Below, in pieces: positions 44,776 through 53,258 of a stretch of 64,000 nt of DNA. The translations under genes and the position numbers were made by a program. Below the pieces are notes generated by a model that saw nothing but the letters and a program-made list of their open reading frames with translations, was not told the DNA's origin and did no database searches. Within the stretch, counting starts at the first letter, position 1, and each line of letters starts with the position of its first letter. Source of the stretch: Zoogloeaceae bacterium (GTDB taxonomy: Bacteria > Pseudomonadota > Gammaproteobacteria > Burkholderiales > Rhodocyclaceae); assembly GCA_031256795.1 (NCBI GenBank), contig JAIRPW010000043.1:1-64000 (forward strand), written 5' to 3'.

Positions 44776-45739
44776 ATGGCAGGATGCGCGCCAAAAGGCG
44801 TTTTGGCCAGAGTTTTCCATCTTCCCGAATTTGCCCGCTGCCCAAAAACGATCCCGTCATGTCATACACCTTAAATTCAATGTCTGCTTTCTTTGGAGCG
44901 CTGACAGGACATGCAACCGGATTTCCACAGATAAAGCGCGTCCGTTCCGCTTCCGCAAGATATGCCGACGGCAGAGTGGAGAGCAGCGCATCTACAGGCA
45001 GAAGCGATTCGGCGAGTTTTTCAGGATTGCGCGCCGCAAGGTCTTCCAATGGGGAAAGCATTTCGGCGTCTTCCAGTCGTAACCGCCCAACGCGCGTGCG
45101 CCGCAAGGCATAAAGGCTTGCGCCGCAGCCGAGCGCTTTCCCTATATCTTCCGCCAGAACGCGGATATAAGTTCCTTTGCCGCAGTGAACTTCCAGTCGA
45201 CAACGGGGCAGGGTCGCGGGGGAAAAATCCAGACAACGGAGCGCGTGAATCGTCACGGGACGCTCTTTCCGCTCCACGGTAATCCCCTGCCGCGCGAGAG
45301 CGTACAGCGGCTGCCCATCGCGTTTCAGAGCGGAATACATGGGCGGGATCTGGCAAAGCTCGCCCGTAAATTTCGGCAGGACAGCCTCAATTTCCCGCGC
45401 GGTAAGAGCGGTAAGGAGCGCTTGGGGGGCGCGGGACGTAATTTCGCCTTCCCGGTCTCCGGTCGTGGTCGCGATACCAAAGACAATCTCCGCGACATAG
45501 GTTTTGTCCGCGTTCAGCAAGTCGCTGGAAAATTTGCTGGCTTCTCCAAAGCAAAGAGGCAAAAGGCCGCTTGCCAGAGGATCAAGCGTACCGGCATGTC
45601 CGGCTTTCTCCGCCTGGAAAAGTCGGCGCGCGCGCTGTAAGGCCGCGTTGGAGGAAATGCCCTCCGGCTTGTCCAGCAAGAGAACGCCATCTACCTTTTT
45701 CCGGGGAATTTTTGCGCCGGGGATATGTTCAGACTTCAT
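44774..45739 (-). CDS. truB: tRNA pseudouridine(55) synthase TruB
   Basis: About 321 residues from the ATG at 45739 or 45742; the ORF opens at 45787 inside the ABC gene. The catalytic motif is KAGHAGTLDPLASGLLPLC (Asp), with KTYVAEIVFG, QIPPMYSALKRDGQPLYALAR and GTYIRVLAEDIGKALGCGASLYALRRTRVG also typical. It modifies U55 in the T-loop of tRNAs. Its start overlaps the 3' end of the upstream ABC gene. In many bacteria truB follows rbfA; that neighbour is not here. Confidence 0.94.
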   Translation of the reverse strand: MKSEHIPGAKIPRKKVDGVLLLDKPEGISSNAALQRARRLFQAEKAGHAGTLDPLASGLLPLCFGEASKFSSDLLNADKTYVAEIVFGIATTTGDREGEITSRAPQALLTALTAREIEAVLPKFTGELCQIPPMYSALKRDGQPLYALARQGITVERKERPVTIHALRCLDFSPATLPRCRLEVHCGKGTYIRVLAEDIGKALGCGASLYALRRTRVGRLRLEDAEMLSPLEDLAARNPEKLAESLLPVDALLSTLPSAYLAEAERTRFICGNPVACPVSAPKKADIEFKVYDMTGSFLGSGQIREDGKLWPKRLLARILP

Positions 45740-47537
45740 CATGTTCTTTCTGACGCTGTTGCGCCCACATTCGCGCGTAGCGGCCATTTTGTTTCAGCAG
45801 AGCGTCATGCCGCCCGCGTTCCACGATGAGACCGTCTTTCATGACCAGAATTTCGTCCGCGCGCATGACAGTGGACAGGCGGTGCGCGATGACCAGAGTC
45901 GTGCGGCCTTGCGCCGCGCGTTCAATCTGCGCCTGAATCGCGTGTTCGGTGCGGGTATCCAGCGCGGAAGTCGCCTCGTCAAAAATCAGGAGAGAAGGAT
46001 TTTTCAGCAGGGCGCGGGCAATAGCGACGCGCTGTTTTTCTCCCCCGGAAAGTTTCAGCCCGCGTTCGCCCACGCGGGTTTCCCAGCCTTCTGGCAAACT
46101 GTGGATAAATTGGATCAGCTGCGCCGCGCGGGCTGCTTCCATGACTTCCTGGCGGGTCGCGTTCGGCGCGCCATACAAAATGTTGTAATACAGCGTATCG
46201 TTAAACAGCACGGTATCCTGCGGCACGATCCCAATGGCGCGGCGCAGGCTTTCCTGCGTAAAAACGCGGACGTCTTGGCCGCCAAGCGTAATTTTCCCGT
46301 CAGTCACATCGTAAAAACGGAACAAGAGGCGCGCCAGCGTTGATTTTCCCGCGCCGGACGCGCCTACAACCGCTACGGTATGCCCGGAAGGAATGGCGAA
46401 ATCTATGCCGCGCAGAATCGGGCGCGCCGGATCATAGGAAAAATGAACGTTGATAAAACGCACATCGCGCGCGTGAAAGGGCAAGGGAATCGCGCCCGGG
46501 AGATCGCGGATTTCCTGTCCGGCGGAGAGAAGCCGGAACATGCGCTCAATATCCGTCACTGCCTGACGCAGCTCGCGGTATACCACGCCCAAAAAATTGA
46601 GCGGCAGATACATCTGCATCAAAAAGGCGTTGACCAGCACCAGATCGCCCACGCTCATTTGCCCATGAATGACAGAAACCGCCGCTCGCCACATCATCAT
46701 GGTCACGCCAAGCGCGACGATGGTTTGCTGGCCAAGATTGAGCATGGAAAGCGAAATCTGACTTTTGGTGGAGGCTTCTGCCCAGGCGTTCATATCGGCG
46801 TCGTAGCGCCGCGCCTCGAAGTCCTCATTGCTGAAATATTTGACCGTTTCATAATTAAGCAGACTGTCAATCGCGCGCGCGTTGGCGGCGGAATCGGTTT
46901 CATTGACCCGGCGGCGAATATCAATGCGCCAGTTGCTGATCCAGACGGCAAAAACGATATAGGCCGCAAGCGATCCCAGCGTAATCAGCGCGAATTCCGG
47001 CGGGTAGCGCGCGGCCAGAATCGCAAGCACCAGCAGAATTTCCACCAGTGTCGGCAAAATCGAGTAGAGCGTGTAATTGATCAGCGTGGCGATCGCGTGC
47101 GAGCCGCGCTCAATGTCGCGCGAAATGCCGCCGGTTTGACGCTCCAGATGAAAGCGCAGGGAAAGCGCGTGCAGGTGACGAAATACTTCCAGCGCGACAG
47201 TCCGGATGGATTGCTGCGTTACTCGCGCAAAAACGATTTCGCGCAACTCAGTAAATAAAGAGGCGAGAAAACGCAAAAAGCCGTAGAGCAGCAAAAAAAC
47301 AATAGGCAGCAGAAGTTCAGGCCGCGCCGCCGCGTCCAGGGCGTCAATAATTTCTTTGAAAACAAGAGGCACGGCTACCGAAGCGAGTTTGGCGCCGATC
47401 AGACAGAAAAGCGCGATCGCTACGCGCAGCCGGTATACCCAAAGATAGGCAAAAAGTCTCCGCAAGGTCGCAGCGGCAGGAGGATCAGAAGCCGACGCCT
47501 CCATTTTTTTTGTAAACGTAAAACGGGGGGATGACAT
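45729..47537 (-). CDS. Atm1-type ABC exporter (fused membrane and ATPase domains)
   Basis: 602 residues. Six membrane helices (about 35-330) include the Atm1-family block RHLHALSLRFHLERQTGGISRDIERGS and YETVKYFSNEDFEARRYD. The ATPase domain has Walker A GASGAGKST, Q-loop IVPQDTVLFNDTLYYNILYG, signature LSGGEKQRVAIARALLKNP and Walker B LLIFDEATSALDTRTEHAIQ. It is a homodimeric exporter related to mitochondrial Atm1/ABCB7 and bacterial glutathione-adduct or heavy-metal exporters. The substrate is inferred only from the family. Overlaps truB by about 11-14 bp. Confidence 0.9.
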   Translation of the reverse strand: MSSPRFTFTKKMEASASDPPAAATLRRLFAYLWVYRLRVAIALFCLIGAKLASVAVPLVFKEIIDALDAAARPELLLPIVFLLLYGFLRFLASLFTELREIVFARVTQQSIRTVALEVFRHLHALSLRFHLERQTGGISRDIERGSHAIATLINYTLYSILPTLVEILLVLAILAARYPPEFALITLGSLAAYIVFAVWISNWRIDIRRRVNETDSAANARAIDSLLNYETVKYFSNEDFEARRYDADMNAWAEASTKSQISLSMLNLGQQTIVALGVTMMMWRAAVSVIHGQMSVGDLVLVNAFLMQMYLPLNFLGVVYRELRQAVTDIERMFRLLSAGQEIRDLPGAIPLPFHARDVRFINVHFSYDPARPILRGIDFAIPSGHTVAVVGASGAGKSTLARLLFRFYDVTDGKITLGGQDVRVFTQESLRRAIGIVPQDTVLFNDTLYYNILYGAPNATRQEVMEAARAAQLIQFIHSLPEGWETRVGERGLKLSGGEKQRVAIARALLKNPSLLIFDEATSALDTRTEHAIQAQIERAAQGRTTLVIAHRLSTVMRADEILVMKDGLIVERGRHDALLKQNGRYARMWAQQRQKEHDEV

Positions 47538-47641
47538 CTGTTGTGCGGGCGAAAGGGAAGCATAAAGTGTAGCAGGAAGAGTTTTGGAAACCTGCTATGC
47601 GGGGTATAGTTTTTCCTGTTCCAAATGAAAGGACGGCAGAA

Positions 47642-48514
47642 ATGCGCGGACAAGGTTTTTTTCACAGGGGATTTTTATGGAGTTTTGGTTTGGTATGCGG
47701 CGTCTTTTTTAGCGCGCCGTCCATTTATGCCGCCTCCTATGATGAGATGCTGCGAGCGGTCAAGCTGGGGGACAAAAGCGTGGCGGAAGAGCTTTTGCGG
47801 CGCGGCGTGGACGTCAATTCCTGCGACCTGGAGGGGAATTCACTTTTGATGCTGGCGGCGCGGGAAAATCATCCAGAATTGGCGCGGCTGTTTATTCAAT
47901 GGCGCGCGAGAATCAACGCCCGCAATATGCACGGGGATTCCGCGCTAAATCTTGCGGCTTGGCGTGGCAATTTGCCGATTGCGCGCCTTTTGGTCGAGGC
48001 GGGCGCGGCTGTGGAAACGGAAGGCTGGACGCCGCTCATTTACGCCGCGTTTAACGGACACGACGCGGTCGCGGATTTTTTATTGTCGGCGGGGGCGCGC
48101 GTGAACGCGAAAAGTGAAAATGGCATGACTGCGCTGATGGCGGCCGCGCGCGGCGGTTTTTTGCCGCTGGCGCGGCGCTTGGTTGAGGAGGGCGCGGCCT
48201 TAAACGCGCGGACGGACCGCGGCGAAACCGCTGTAGACTGGGCGGAAAAAAATCATAACAGCAGTATCGCGGCGTATCTCAAAGCGCAAGGCGCGTTGTC
48301 CGGCGCAGAAGCCGAGGCGATGGAACGAGAACAGCAAGCCAAAGAACAGGAAGAGGAAAAAATAGAGGCAACAGCGACGGAAGAACAAACGATCGCGGAA
48401 AAGCAGGAAGAGATACCGGCAGAAACGCAAGAGTCAATCGAAACACAACCCGCTGAAAAAGAGAAAAATGAGGCAGAGCAGACAGAAAATCGGGAAAAGC
48501 AAGAGTCCCGGTAA
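47642..48514 (+). CDS. Secreted ankyrin-repeat protein with acidic tail
   Basis: 290 residues from the ATG at 47642 (AAAGGA upstream); the ORF begins at 47597. Signal peptide: FLWSFGLVCGVFFSAPSIYA. It has five or six ankyrin repeats (residues ~22-215), such as GNSLLMLAARENHPELARLFIQWRARINAR and GMTALMAAARGGFLPLARRLVEEGAALNAR. The last ~75 residues are a Glu/Gln/Lys-rich low-complexity tail. Probably periplasmic. It is divergent from the ABC exporter and the second secreted ankyrin protein in the window. Confidence 0.85.
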   Translation: MRGQGFFHRGFLWSFGLVCGVFFSAPSIYAASYDEMLRAVKLGDKSVAEELLRRGVDVNSCDLEGNSLLMLAARENHPELARLFIQWRARINARNMHGDSALNLAAWRGNLPIARLLVEAGAAVETEGWTPLIYAAFNGHDAVADFLLSAGARVNAKSENGMTALMAAARGGFLPLARRLVEEGAALNARTDRGETAVDWAEKNHNSSIAAYLKAQGALSGAEAEAMEREQQAKEQEEEKIEATATEEQTIAEKQEEIPAETQESIETQPAEKEKNEAEQTENREKQESR

Positions 48515-48622
48515 CGTATGCGTCATTTCGGGCAGGCCGCAAACGGCGCGGTCTGGAGTCTCTGAGAGGCGGGGAAACAGGGATATGCAGACATTCTCTG
48601 TCGCCGCGAAAGGGGGCGCGTC

Positions 48623-49624
48623 GTGATTATCAGCGCCAGCCGCAGAACCGATATTCCGAAGTTTTATTCCGGGTGGTTCATGAATTGTATTCGCGCCGGA
48701 TATGCCACGCCCAGAAATCCTTTCAACGGCAAGCCTTATAGGGTAAAAATGGGCAAGGGAGACGTCATCGTTTTCTGGACGCGCGACGCGACTACGCTGA
48801 TTCCTGATTTACAAGAACTTGATGAACGCGGGTTTCATTATTATTTTCAGTACACCCTTACCGGCTACCCGCGAAAATTTGAGCCCAGTACGCCAAAACG
48901 TGACGAGGCGATACATACCTTCCGCGTACTGGCCGATAAGATCGGGGCAAAGAAAATGATCTGGCGATACGATCCGATATTTTTGACCGGCGATATTGAC
49001 GCGGCGTGGCACAAGGAAAATTTTTCCTATATTGCCTCACGCCTGCAAGGGAAAAGCCAGCGAGTCATCATCAGCTTTGTTGATTTTTACAAGAAATTTG
49101 AAGCAAGTTTTGTCCGGATGCACCGCGTTCAGCGTCTGCGCGCTTCCGGGCAGGGGCTTGCTCCGGAAGTTGATGCGCTATGCCGCCATATCGTTTCTGA
49201 GGCCGGAAAGAACGGGATGAGGGTTCAGACATGCGCGGAAGGAAAACTTGAGATTGCGGGTCTTGAAAGAGGTAAATGTATTGACGACGAACTGATTTAC
49301 GATTTGTTTGGGCTTGCGTACAAGGGAAAAAAGGACAAAGGCCAGCGCAAGACGTGCGATTGCGTAGAGAGCCGCGACGTCGGGGAGGACACTACGTGTT
49401 TGCATGGCTGCGTATATTGCTACGCGACAAAGAGCCATGAAGAGGCAAAAAGGAAATATGCCGGACATGATCCTTATAGTCCCTGTCTTGTAGGCTGGCC
49501 TGACAACGCCGATAGGGCGGCTCTTCTTGAGAAGATTTCTCCGGATGACGCCAAAAGAGTCCGCGCCAAACCTAGCAGGGAAACGCCGCCAGACACATCT
49601 CCTGAATCGGGCGCGGACGCTTAA
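48623..49624 (+). CDS. DUF1848 family protein
   Basis: 333 residues from a GTG at 48623 with a G-rich ribosome site. The start MIISASRRTDIPKFYSGWFMNCIRAGYATPRNPF is the DUF1848 signature. The C-terminal cysteine cluster (CDCVESRDVG ... CLHGCVYCYAT) resembles an Fe-S binding site and is conserved in the family. The biochemical role is unknown; a radical-SAM-like or DNA-lesion-related role has only been guessed. Neighbours give no functional context, and such genes are patchily distributed, which suggests lateral spread. Confidence 0.85.
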   Translation: MIISASRRTDIPKFYSGWFMNCIRAGYATPRNPFNGKPYRVKMGKGDVIVFWTRDATTLIPDLQELDERGFHYYFQYTLTGYPRKFEPSTPKRDEAIHTFRVLADKIGAKKMIWRYDPIFLTGDIDAAWHKENFSYIASRLQGKSQRVIISFVDFYKKFEASFVRMHRVQRLRASGQGLAPEVDALCRHIVSEAGKNGMRVQTCAEGKLEIAGLERGKCIDDELIYDLFGLAYKGKKDKGQRKTCDCVESRDVGEDTTCLHGCVYCYATKSHEEAKRKYAGHDPYSPCLVGWPDNADRAALLEKISPDDAKRVRAKPSRETPPDTSPESGADA

Positions 49625-49745
49625 CGAAGTTTTGAAGGCGGTTCGGGGGCGAGAGGTTAAATTGAAGACCGGGAAACAGAAAGAGACGCCTAAACAAAAG
49701 GGATTTTTCTGACTCTAAATTTTTGTGGAAGGAAACAGAAATATA

Positions 49746-49790
49746 AATATAGCCAAATGGTTTACAGAAGCAGCCGAACAAGGATTGTCA
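49746..49790 (+). pseudogene. Sel1-repeat remnant
   Basis: The plus strand reads AKWFTEAAEQGLS, the core of a Sel1-like (TPR-class) repeat unit, with no start or continuing repeats around it. It looks like the last trace of a Sel1-repeat gene. A 9-bp inverted repeat (CCGAACAAG / CTTGTTCGG, 49774-49812) overlaps it, with a T-run about 12 nt beyond, and could act as a weak terminator. Confidence 0.35.
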
Positions 49791-49898
49791 TGCATTTTCG
49801 TGGCTTGTTCGGATGATATGGTTCTTTTTTTCGCGCATTCCTTTGTGTTTCGCGCTTTCGTTGTGTGAGCGCGTTTAGGGCGCGGCTATAATTACCGC

Positions 49899-52112
49899 AT
49901 GGTTTCCGTAACGCATTCTGTCGCCGCGCAGGGCGACGACTCACTTTTGCTCAACGCGCTTTCCGCTGGCCTGGATGAGGGCGCGTCTTCCCGCCTTTCC
50001 GCCGCCCTGTCTTTTGCCAGGGAGTTCTATCAGGACTCGCTTCTGAGTAGCGGGGAAAGTATGCGCGCGCACGCGGAAGGCGTGGCGCTCATTGCCGCCA
50101 GTCTAAAACTGGACGCCAACACCCGTCTTGCCGCTCTGTTTTTCGCCATGCCCGTGATTGATGATGCGGCGCTGGAAAAAATTACCGGCGCGTTCGGCGC
50201 GGATGTCGCGCGCTTGGTGCAGGGCGCGCATCTCCTGACCCGTCTGCGGCCTGTCACACGCCCAATCGTAACCGCGTCTGGACATGGAAAAGGCGGAAAG
50301 AATCCGCAAATTCGTCTGCAAGTGGAAGTCTTGCGCAAAATGCTGCTTGCGATGGTGGAAGATATTCGCGTCGTGCTGCTGCGCCTTGCCTCACGCACCC
50401 AAACATTACGTCATTACACCGCGTGCGCGGACGACTTGCGCGCCGAGATCGCGCGGGAAACGCTGGATATTTACGCGCCGCTCGCCAATCGGCTGGGAGT
50501 CTGGGAACTGAAATGGGAGCTGGAGGATCTGTCTTTTCGCTATCTGCACCCTGAAACCTACAAGAAAATCGCGCGTCTCTTGGATGAAAAGCGTATTGAG
50601 CGTGAACAATTTATCGCGGAGGCGACCGATCGTCTGCAAAAAGAGTTGCGGGAAGCGGGGGTTGAGGCGGAAGTGTATGGACGCCCCAAGCATATCTATA
50701 GCATCTGGAACAAGATGAAGAATAAAAATCTTGAGTTTTCGGAGCTTTACGATATTCGCGCTCTGCGGGTGATCGTGGAAAGCATCAAGGACTGCTATAC
50801 CGCGCTGGGTCTGGTGCATAACCTGTGGATTCCCATTCCCAAGGAATTTGACGACTACATTTCCAACCCCAAAAACAATTTTTATCGTTCGCTGCATACG
50901 GCAGTGCGCTGCCCAGACGGACGTTCGCTGGAAGTGCAGATTCGCACGAAAGAAATGCACCAGCACGCTGAACTGGGCGTCGCGGCGCATTGGCGCTACA
51001 AGGAAAATAAAGGAAACGCGGAAGGAGGGGGATACGATGAAAAAATCGCCTGGCTACGACAGCTGATTACCTGGAAAGAAGACGTCTCAGATACTTCTGA
51101 TTGGGTACGCCACTACAAAGAAGCCGCTCTGGATGAAGTGATTTATGTTTTGACCCCGCAGGGGAAAGTGCTGGATTTGCCGCGCGGCGCGACGCCAGTG
51201 GATTTCGCCTACCGTCTGCATACAGATATTGGTCACCGTTGCCGGGGCGCGCGCGTGGACGGTCAGATTGTGCCGCTCAATACGGAACTGAAAACCGGAC
51301 AGCGCATTGAAATCATGACGGCGAAGCAGGGCGGTCCGTCACGCGATTGGCTCAATGCCGCGCAGAATTACCTTTCGACAAAAGGGGCGCGTACCAAGGT
51401 GCGGCAGTGGTTTGCCAGCCGCGATTTGGAAGAGACCTTGAGCGAGGGGCGCGCGCTGATCACGCGGGAATTGCAGAAATTAGGAATTTCAGGCGCGAAT
51501 CTGGAAGAAATTGCGCATCGCGTAGGGATGACAAGCGTTGAGGACCTGTTTACCAGCGCCGCGCGCAATGAACTGAATCTGCGTCAGTTTCAGTCTGCGG
51601 CGCGTGGCGAAACGCCTGAAGCGAAAACAGCGCAAGGCGCGGTTTCGGTGCGCCGCCCCAGCGGCACGCCGAACGGCGTCCTGATTGTCGGGGTGGATCA
51701 TCTGCTTACCCAGCTCGCGCGTTGCTGCAAACCCGCGCCGCCTGACGCGATTGAAGGATTTGTCACGCGCGGCAAGGGCGTTTCTATCCACCGTTCGGAA
51801 TGCGTTAATTTTCAGCATTTGGCGTCGCTGCATCCGGAACGGATTATTGAAACCGCCTGGGGCGACGCCGGGGCAGAAGGGCGCTTTGCGACAGACATCA
51901 TCGTTGACGCGCGGGATCGGCAAAGACTTTTGCGCGATGTCACGGAAATTTTCGCTAAAGAAAGAATCAATGTGATTGGCGTAAATACGCAATCTCGGAA
52001 CGGCGAGGCGCGGATGCACTTTACCGTAGAGATCAGCAATCTGACGCAATTGCGGCGCACCCTGACTTTAATCCATAAAGTAAACGGCGTAGTTACCGCG
52101 CGCAGAAGATAA
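49899..52112 (+). CDS. relA: (p)ppGpp synthetase RelA
   Basis: 737 residues. The N-terminal hydrolase-like domain (about 35-190) lacks the HD metal motif (FFAMPVIDDAALEKI replaces the His-Asp region), so only synthesis is expected, as in RelA rather than SpoT. The synthetase has EVYGRPKHIYSIWNKM, YDIRALRVIVESIKDCYTALGLVH, NNFYRSLHTAVRCPDGRSLEVQIRTKEMHQHAELGVAAHWRYKE. TGS (VLTPQGKVLDLPRGATPVDFAYRLHTDIGHRCRGARVDG), zinc-finger-like (ARCCKPAPPDAI...GKGVSIHRSEC) and ACT domains follow. It makes (p)ppGpp on stalled ribosomes. No clear ribosome site. Confidence 0.93.
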   Translation: MVSVTHSVAAQGDDSLLLNALSAGLDEGASSRLSAALSFAREFYQDSLLSSGESMRAHAEGVALIAASLKLDANTRLAALFFAMPVIDDAALEKITGAFGADVARLVQGAHLLTRLRPVTRPIVTASGHGKGGKNPQIRLQVEVLRKMLLAMVEDIRVVLLRLASRTQTLRHYTACADDLRAEIARETLDIYAPLANRLGVWELKWELEDLSFRYLHPETYKKIARLLDEKRIEREQFIAEATDRLQKELREAGVEAEVYGRPKHIYSIWNKMKNKNLEFSELYDIRALRVIVESIKDCYTALGLVHNLWIPIPKEFDDYISNPKNNFYRSLHTAVRCPDGRSLEVQIRTKEMHQHAELGVAAHWRYKENKGNAEGGGYDEKIAWLRQLITWKEDVSDTSDWVRHYKEAALDEVIYVLTPQGKVLDLPRGATPVDFAYRLHTDIGHRCRGARVDGQIVPLNTELKTGQRIEIMTAKQGGPSRDWLNAAQNYLSTKGARTKVRQWFASRDLEETLSEGRALITRELQKLGISGANLEEIAHRVGMTSVEDLFTSAARNELNLRQFQSAARGETPEAKTAQGAVSVRRPSGTPNGVLIVGVDHLLTQLARCCKPAPPDAIEGFVTRGKGVSIHRSECVNFQHLASLHPERIIETAWGDAGAEGRFATDIIVDARDRQRLLRDVTEIFAKERINVIGVNTQSRNGEARMHFTVEISNLTQLRRTLTLIHKVNGVVTARRR

Positions 52113-52229
52113 AATTTTCCGGCGTCTTTCCGGAAGTCCGCGACAGGTGAGGGGTGTGTTCTCCCCCGTGACCTCCAAAAAATCTTTTACCTTATGCTTT
52201 GGTCGCGCGCAATCAAGAAGAGTGATTTT

Positions 52230-52244
52230 ATTGGTCTTACCAAT
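52230..52244. promoter_or_regulatory. PdhR-type operator, distal
   Basis: ATTGGTCTTACCAAT is a perfect match to the ATTGGTnnnACCAAT palindrome known for Escherichia coli PdhR and its GntR/FadR-type relatives. It lies about 80 bp upstream of the -35 box of the GntR gene that encodes a protein of that family. Confidence 0.7.
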
Positions 52245-52310
52245 CTACATAAAAATAAAAAATGATTAAAATCATAGTATTATATGCTATAGTTAAAGCA
52301 GTTTAACAGG

Positions 52311-52339
52311 TTGAAAAGGCTTGTTTTTTCGTATAGAAT
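52311..52339 (+). promoter_or_regulatory. Sigma70-type promoter of the GntR-ppsA unit
   Basis: TTGAAA (52311-52316) and TAGAAT (52334-52339) are separated by 17 bp in an AT-rich leader. The predicted transcription start (about 52346) falls inside the proximal operator. Confidence 0.6.
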
Positions 52340-52340
52340 C

Positions 52341-52355
52341 TATGGTATTACCAAT
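52341..52355. promoter_or_regulatory. PdhR-type operator, proximal, on the transcription start
   Basis: TATGGTATTACCAAT matches 10 of the 12 fixed positions of ATTGGTnnnACCAAT. Its position over the predicted start site, 28 bp before the regulator's ATG, suits autorepression. Confidence 0.6.
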
Positions 52356-52383
52356 TTATCTGACTTGTGACTTTATCTGTTCT

Positions 52384-53244
52384 ATGCCGCCGCGTCGCCT
52401 TTCCGATACGATTGCCGCTGCCCTAGAGCGGCGCATCCTGGAGGGCGCTCTGCGTCCGGGGGATCGGTTGCCTTCGGAACGCGAACTGGCGGCGGAGTTG
52501 GGAGTTTCTCGTCCCTCCTTGCGCGAAGCGATTCAGAAACTGCTGTCTCGCGGCTTGTTGAACAGCTATCAGGGCGGCGGAACTTTTGTCACGGAAGGGC
52601 TGACAAGCGGTTTTTTCAGTCCCTGGCAGCATCTTTTGGAAACGCGCGCCGAAGTGCGCGACAATGTGCTGGAACTTCGCCGCGCTCTGGGTACGCAAGC
52701 GGCGGAATGGGCGGCCGCCAGACGTTCAGCGGCAGATATGGCGCTTTTGCAACAGCGTTTTGCTTGCTTGGATGAAAAATTGAAGGAAACAGCAGAATGC
52801 GCGCCCGCCCCTGGCAACGCTCTCTGTCTTGCTGATTTGGATACCGCCTTTCATCAAGCGCTTTTCAAAGCGGCGCAAAACGTTTTGCTGACGCATCTGG
52901 GCGATACTTTGTTAAGCCTGCTTCGCAAAGCGACGGAACTGTACTTCATGGAATTGGGAAAAATCCCGCGCGCCTATGCGCTTTTGTCCGCGCAATATGC
53001 CGCGCTTTTGGAGTCTATCCATGCGCGGCGTCCGGTAGCGGCGCGAGCGGCCGCGGCTGCGCACTTGGATTTTGCTGCGGAAAGCATGGCCGAAACCATG
53101 CGCGCGGCTTTTGCCGTCACTCCAGCGCTTTCTTCCGCATCGCTATCCGGCAGTCGCAAAGAAACGCGGAGCAAGGCGGCAAAGACCACAAAAACTTTCA
53201 AACAGGGGTTTTTCCCTGACTGTTCTTCTGATGATTCTTCCTGA
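52384..53244 (+). CDS. GntR-family regulator, PdhR/LldR-like (FCD domain)
   Basis: 286 residues from the ATG at 52384; the ORF start at 52321 lies inside the promoter. The N-terminal winged helix has [54 protein letters not shown]; the FCD ligand domain follows ([18 protein letters not shown] ... [15 protein letters not shown]). PdhR relatives sense pyruvate and LldR relatives lactate. Two matching operators sit upstream, so autoregulation is likely. ppsA starts 14 bp downstream. The C-terminal ~35 residues are Ser/Lys/Thr-rich. Confidence 0.85.
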   Translation: MPPRRLSDTIAAALERRILEGALRPGDRLPSERELAAELGVSRPSLREAIQKLLSRGLLNSYQGGGTFVTEGLTSGFFSPWQHLLETRAEVRDNVLELRRALGTQAAEWAAARRSAADMALLQQRFACLDEKLKETAECAPAPGNALCLADLDTAFHQALFKAAQNVLLTHLGDTLLSLLRKATELYFMELGKIPRAYALLSAQYAALLESIHARRPVAARAAAAAHLDFAAESMAETMRAAFAVTPALSSASLSGSRKETRSKAAKTTKTFKQGFFPDCSSDDSS

Positions 53245-53258
53245 AAGGAGTGTGCTCC

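Noticed and set aside
45504-47258. Plus-strand ORFs of 279 and 292 aa
   Set aside because: Antisense to truB and the Atm1-type ABC gene; basic, low-information sequence.
49527-49712. 61-aa ORF overlapping the end of the DUF1848 gene
   Set aside because: Out-of-frame and Lys/Arg-rich; no ribosome site.
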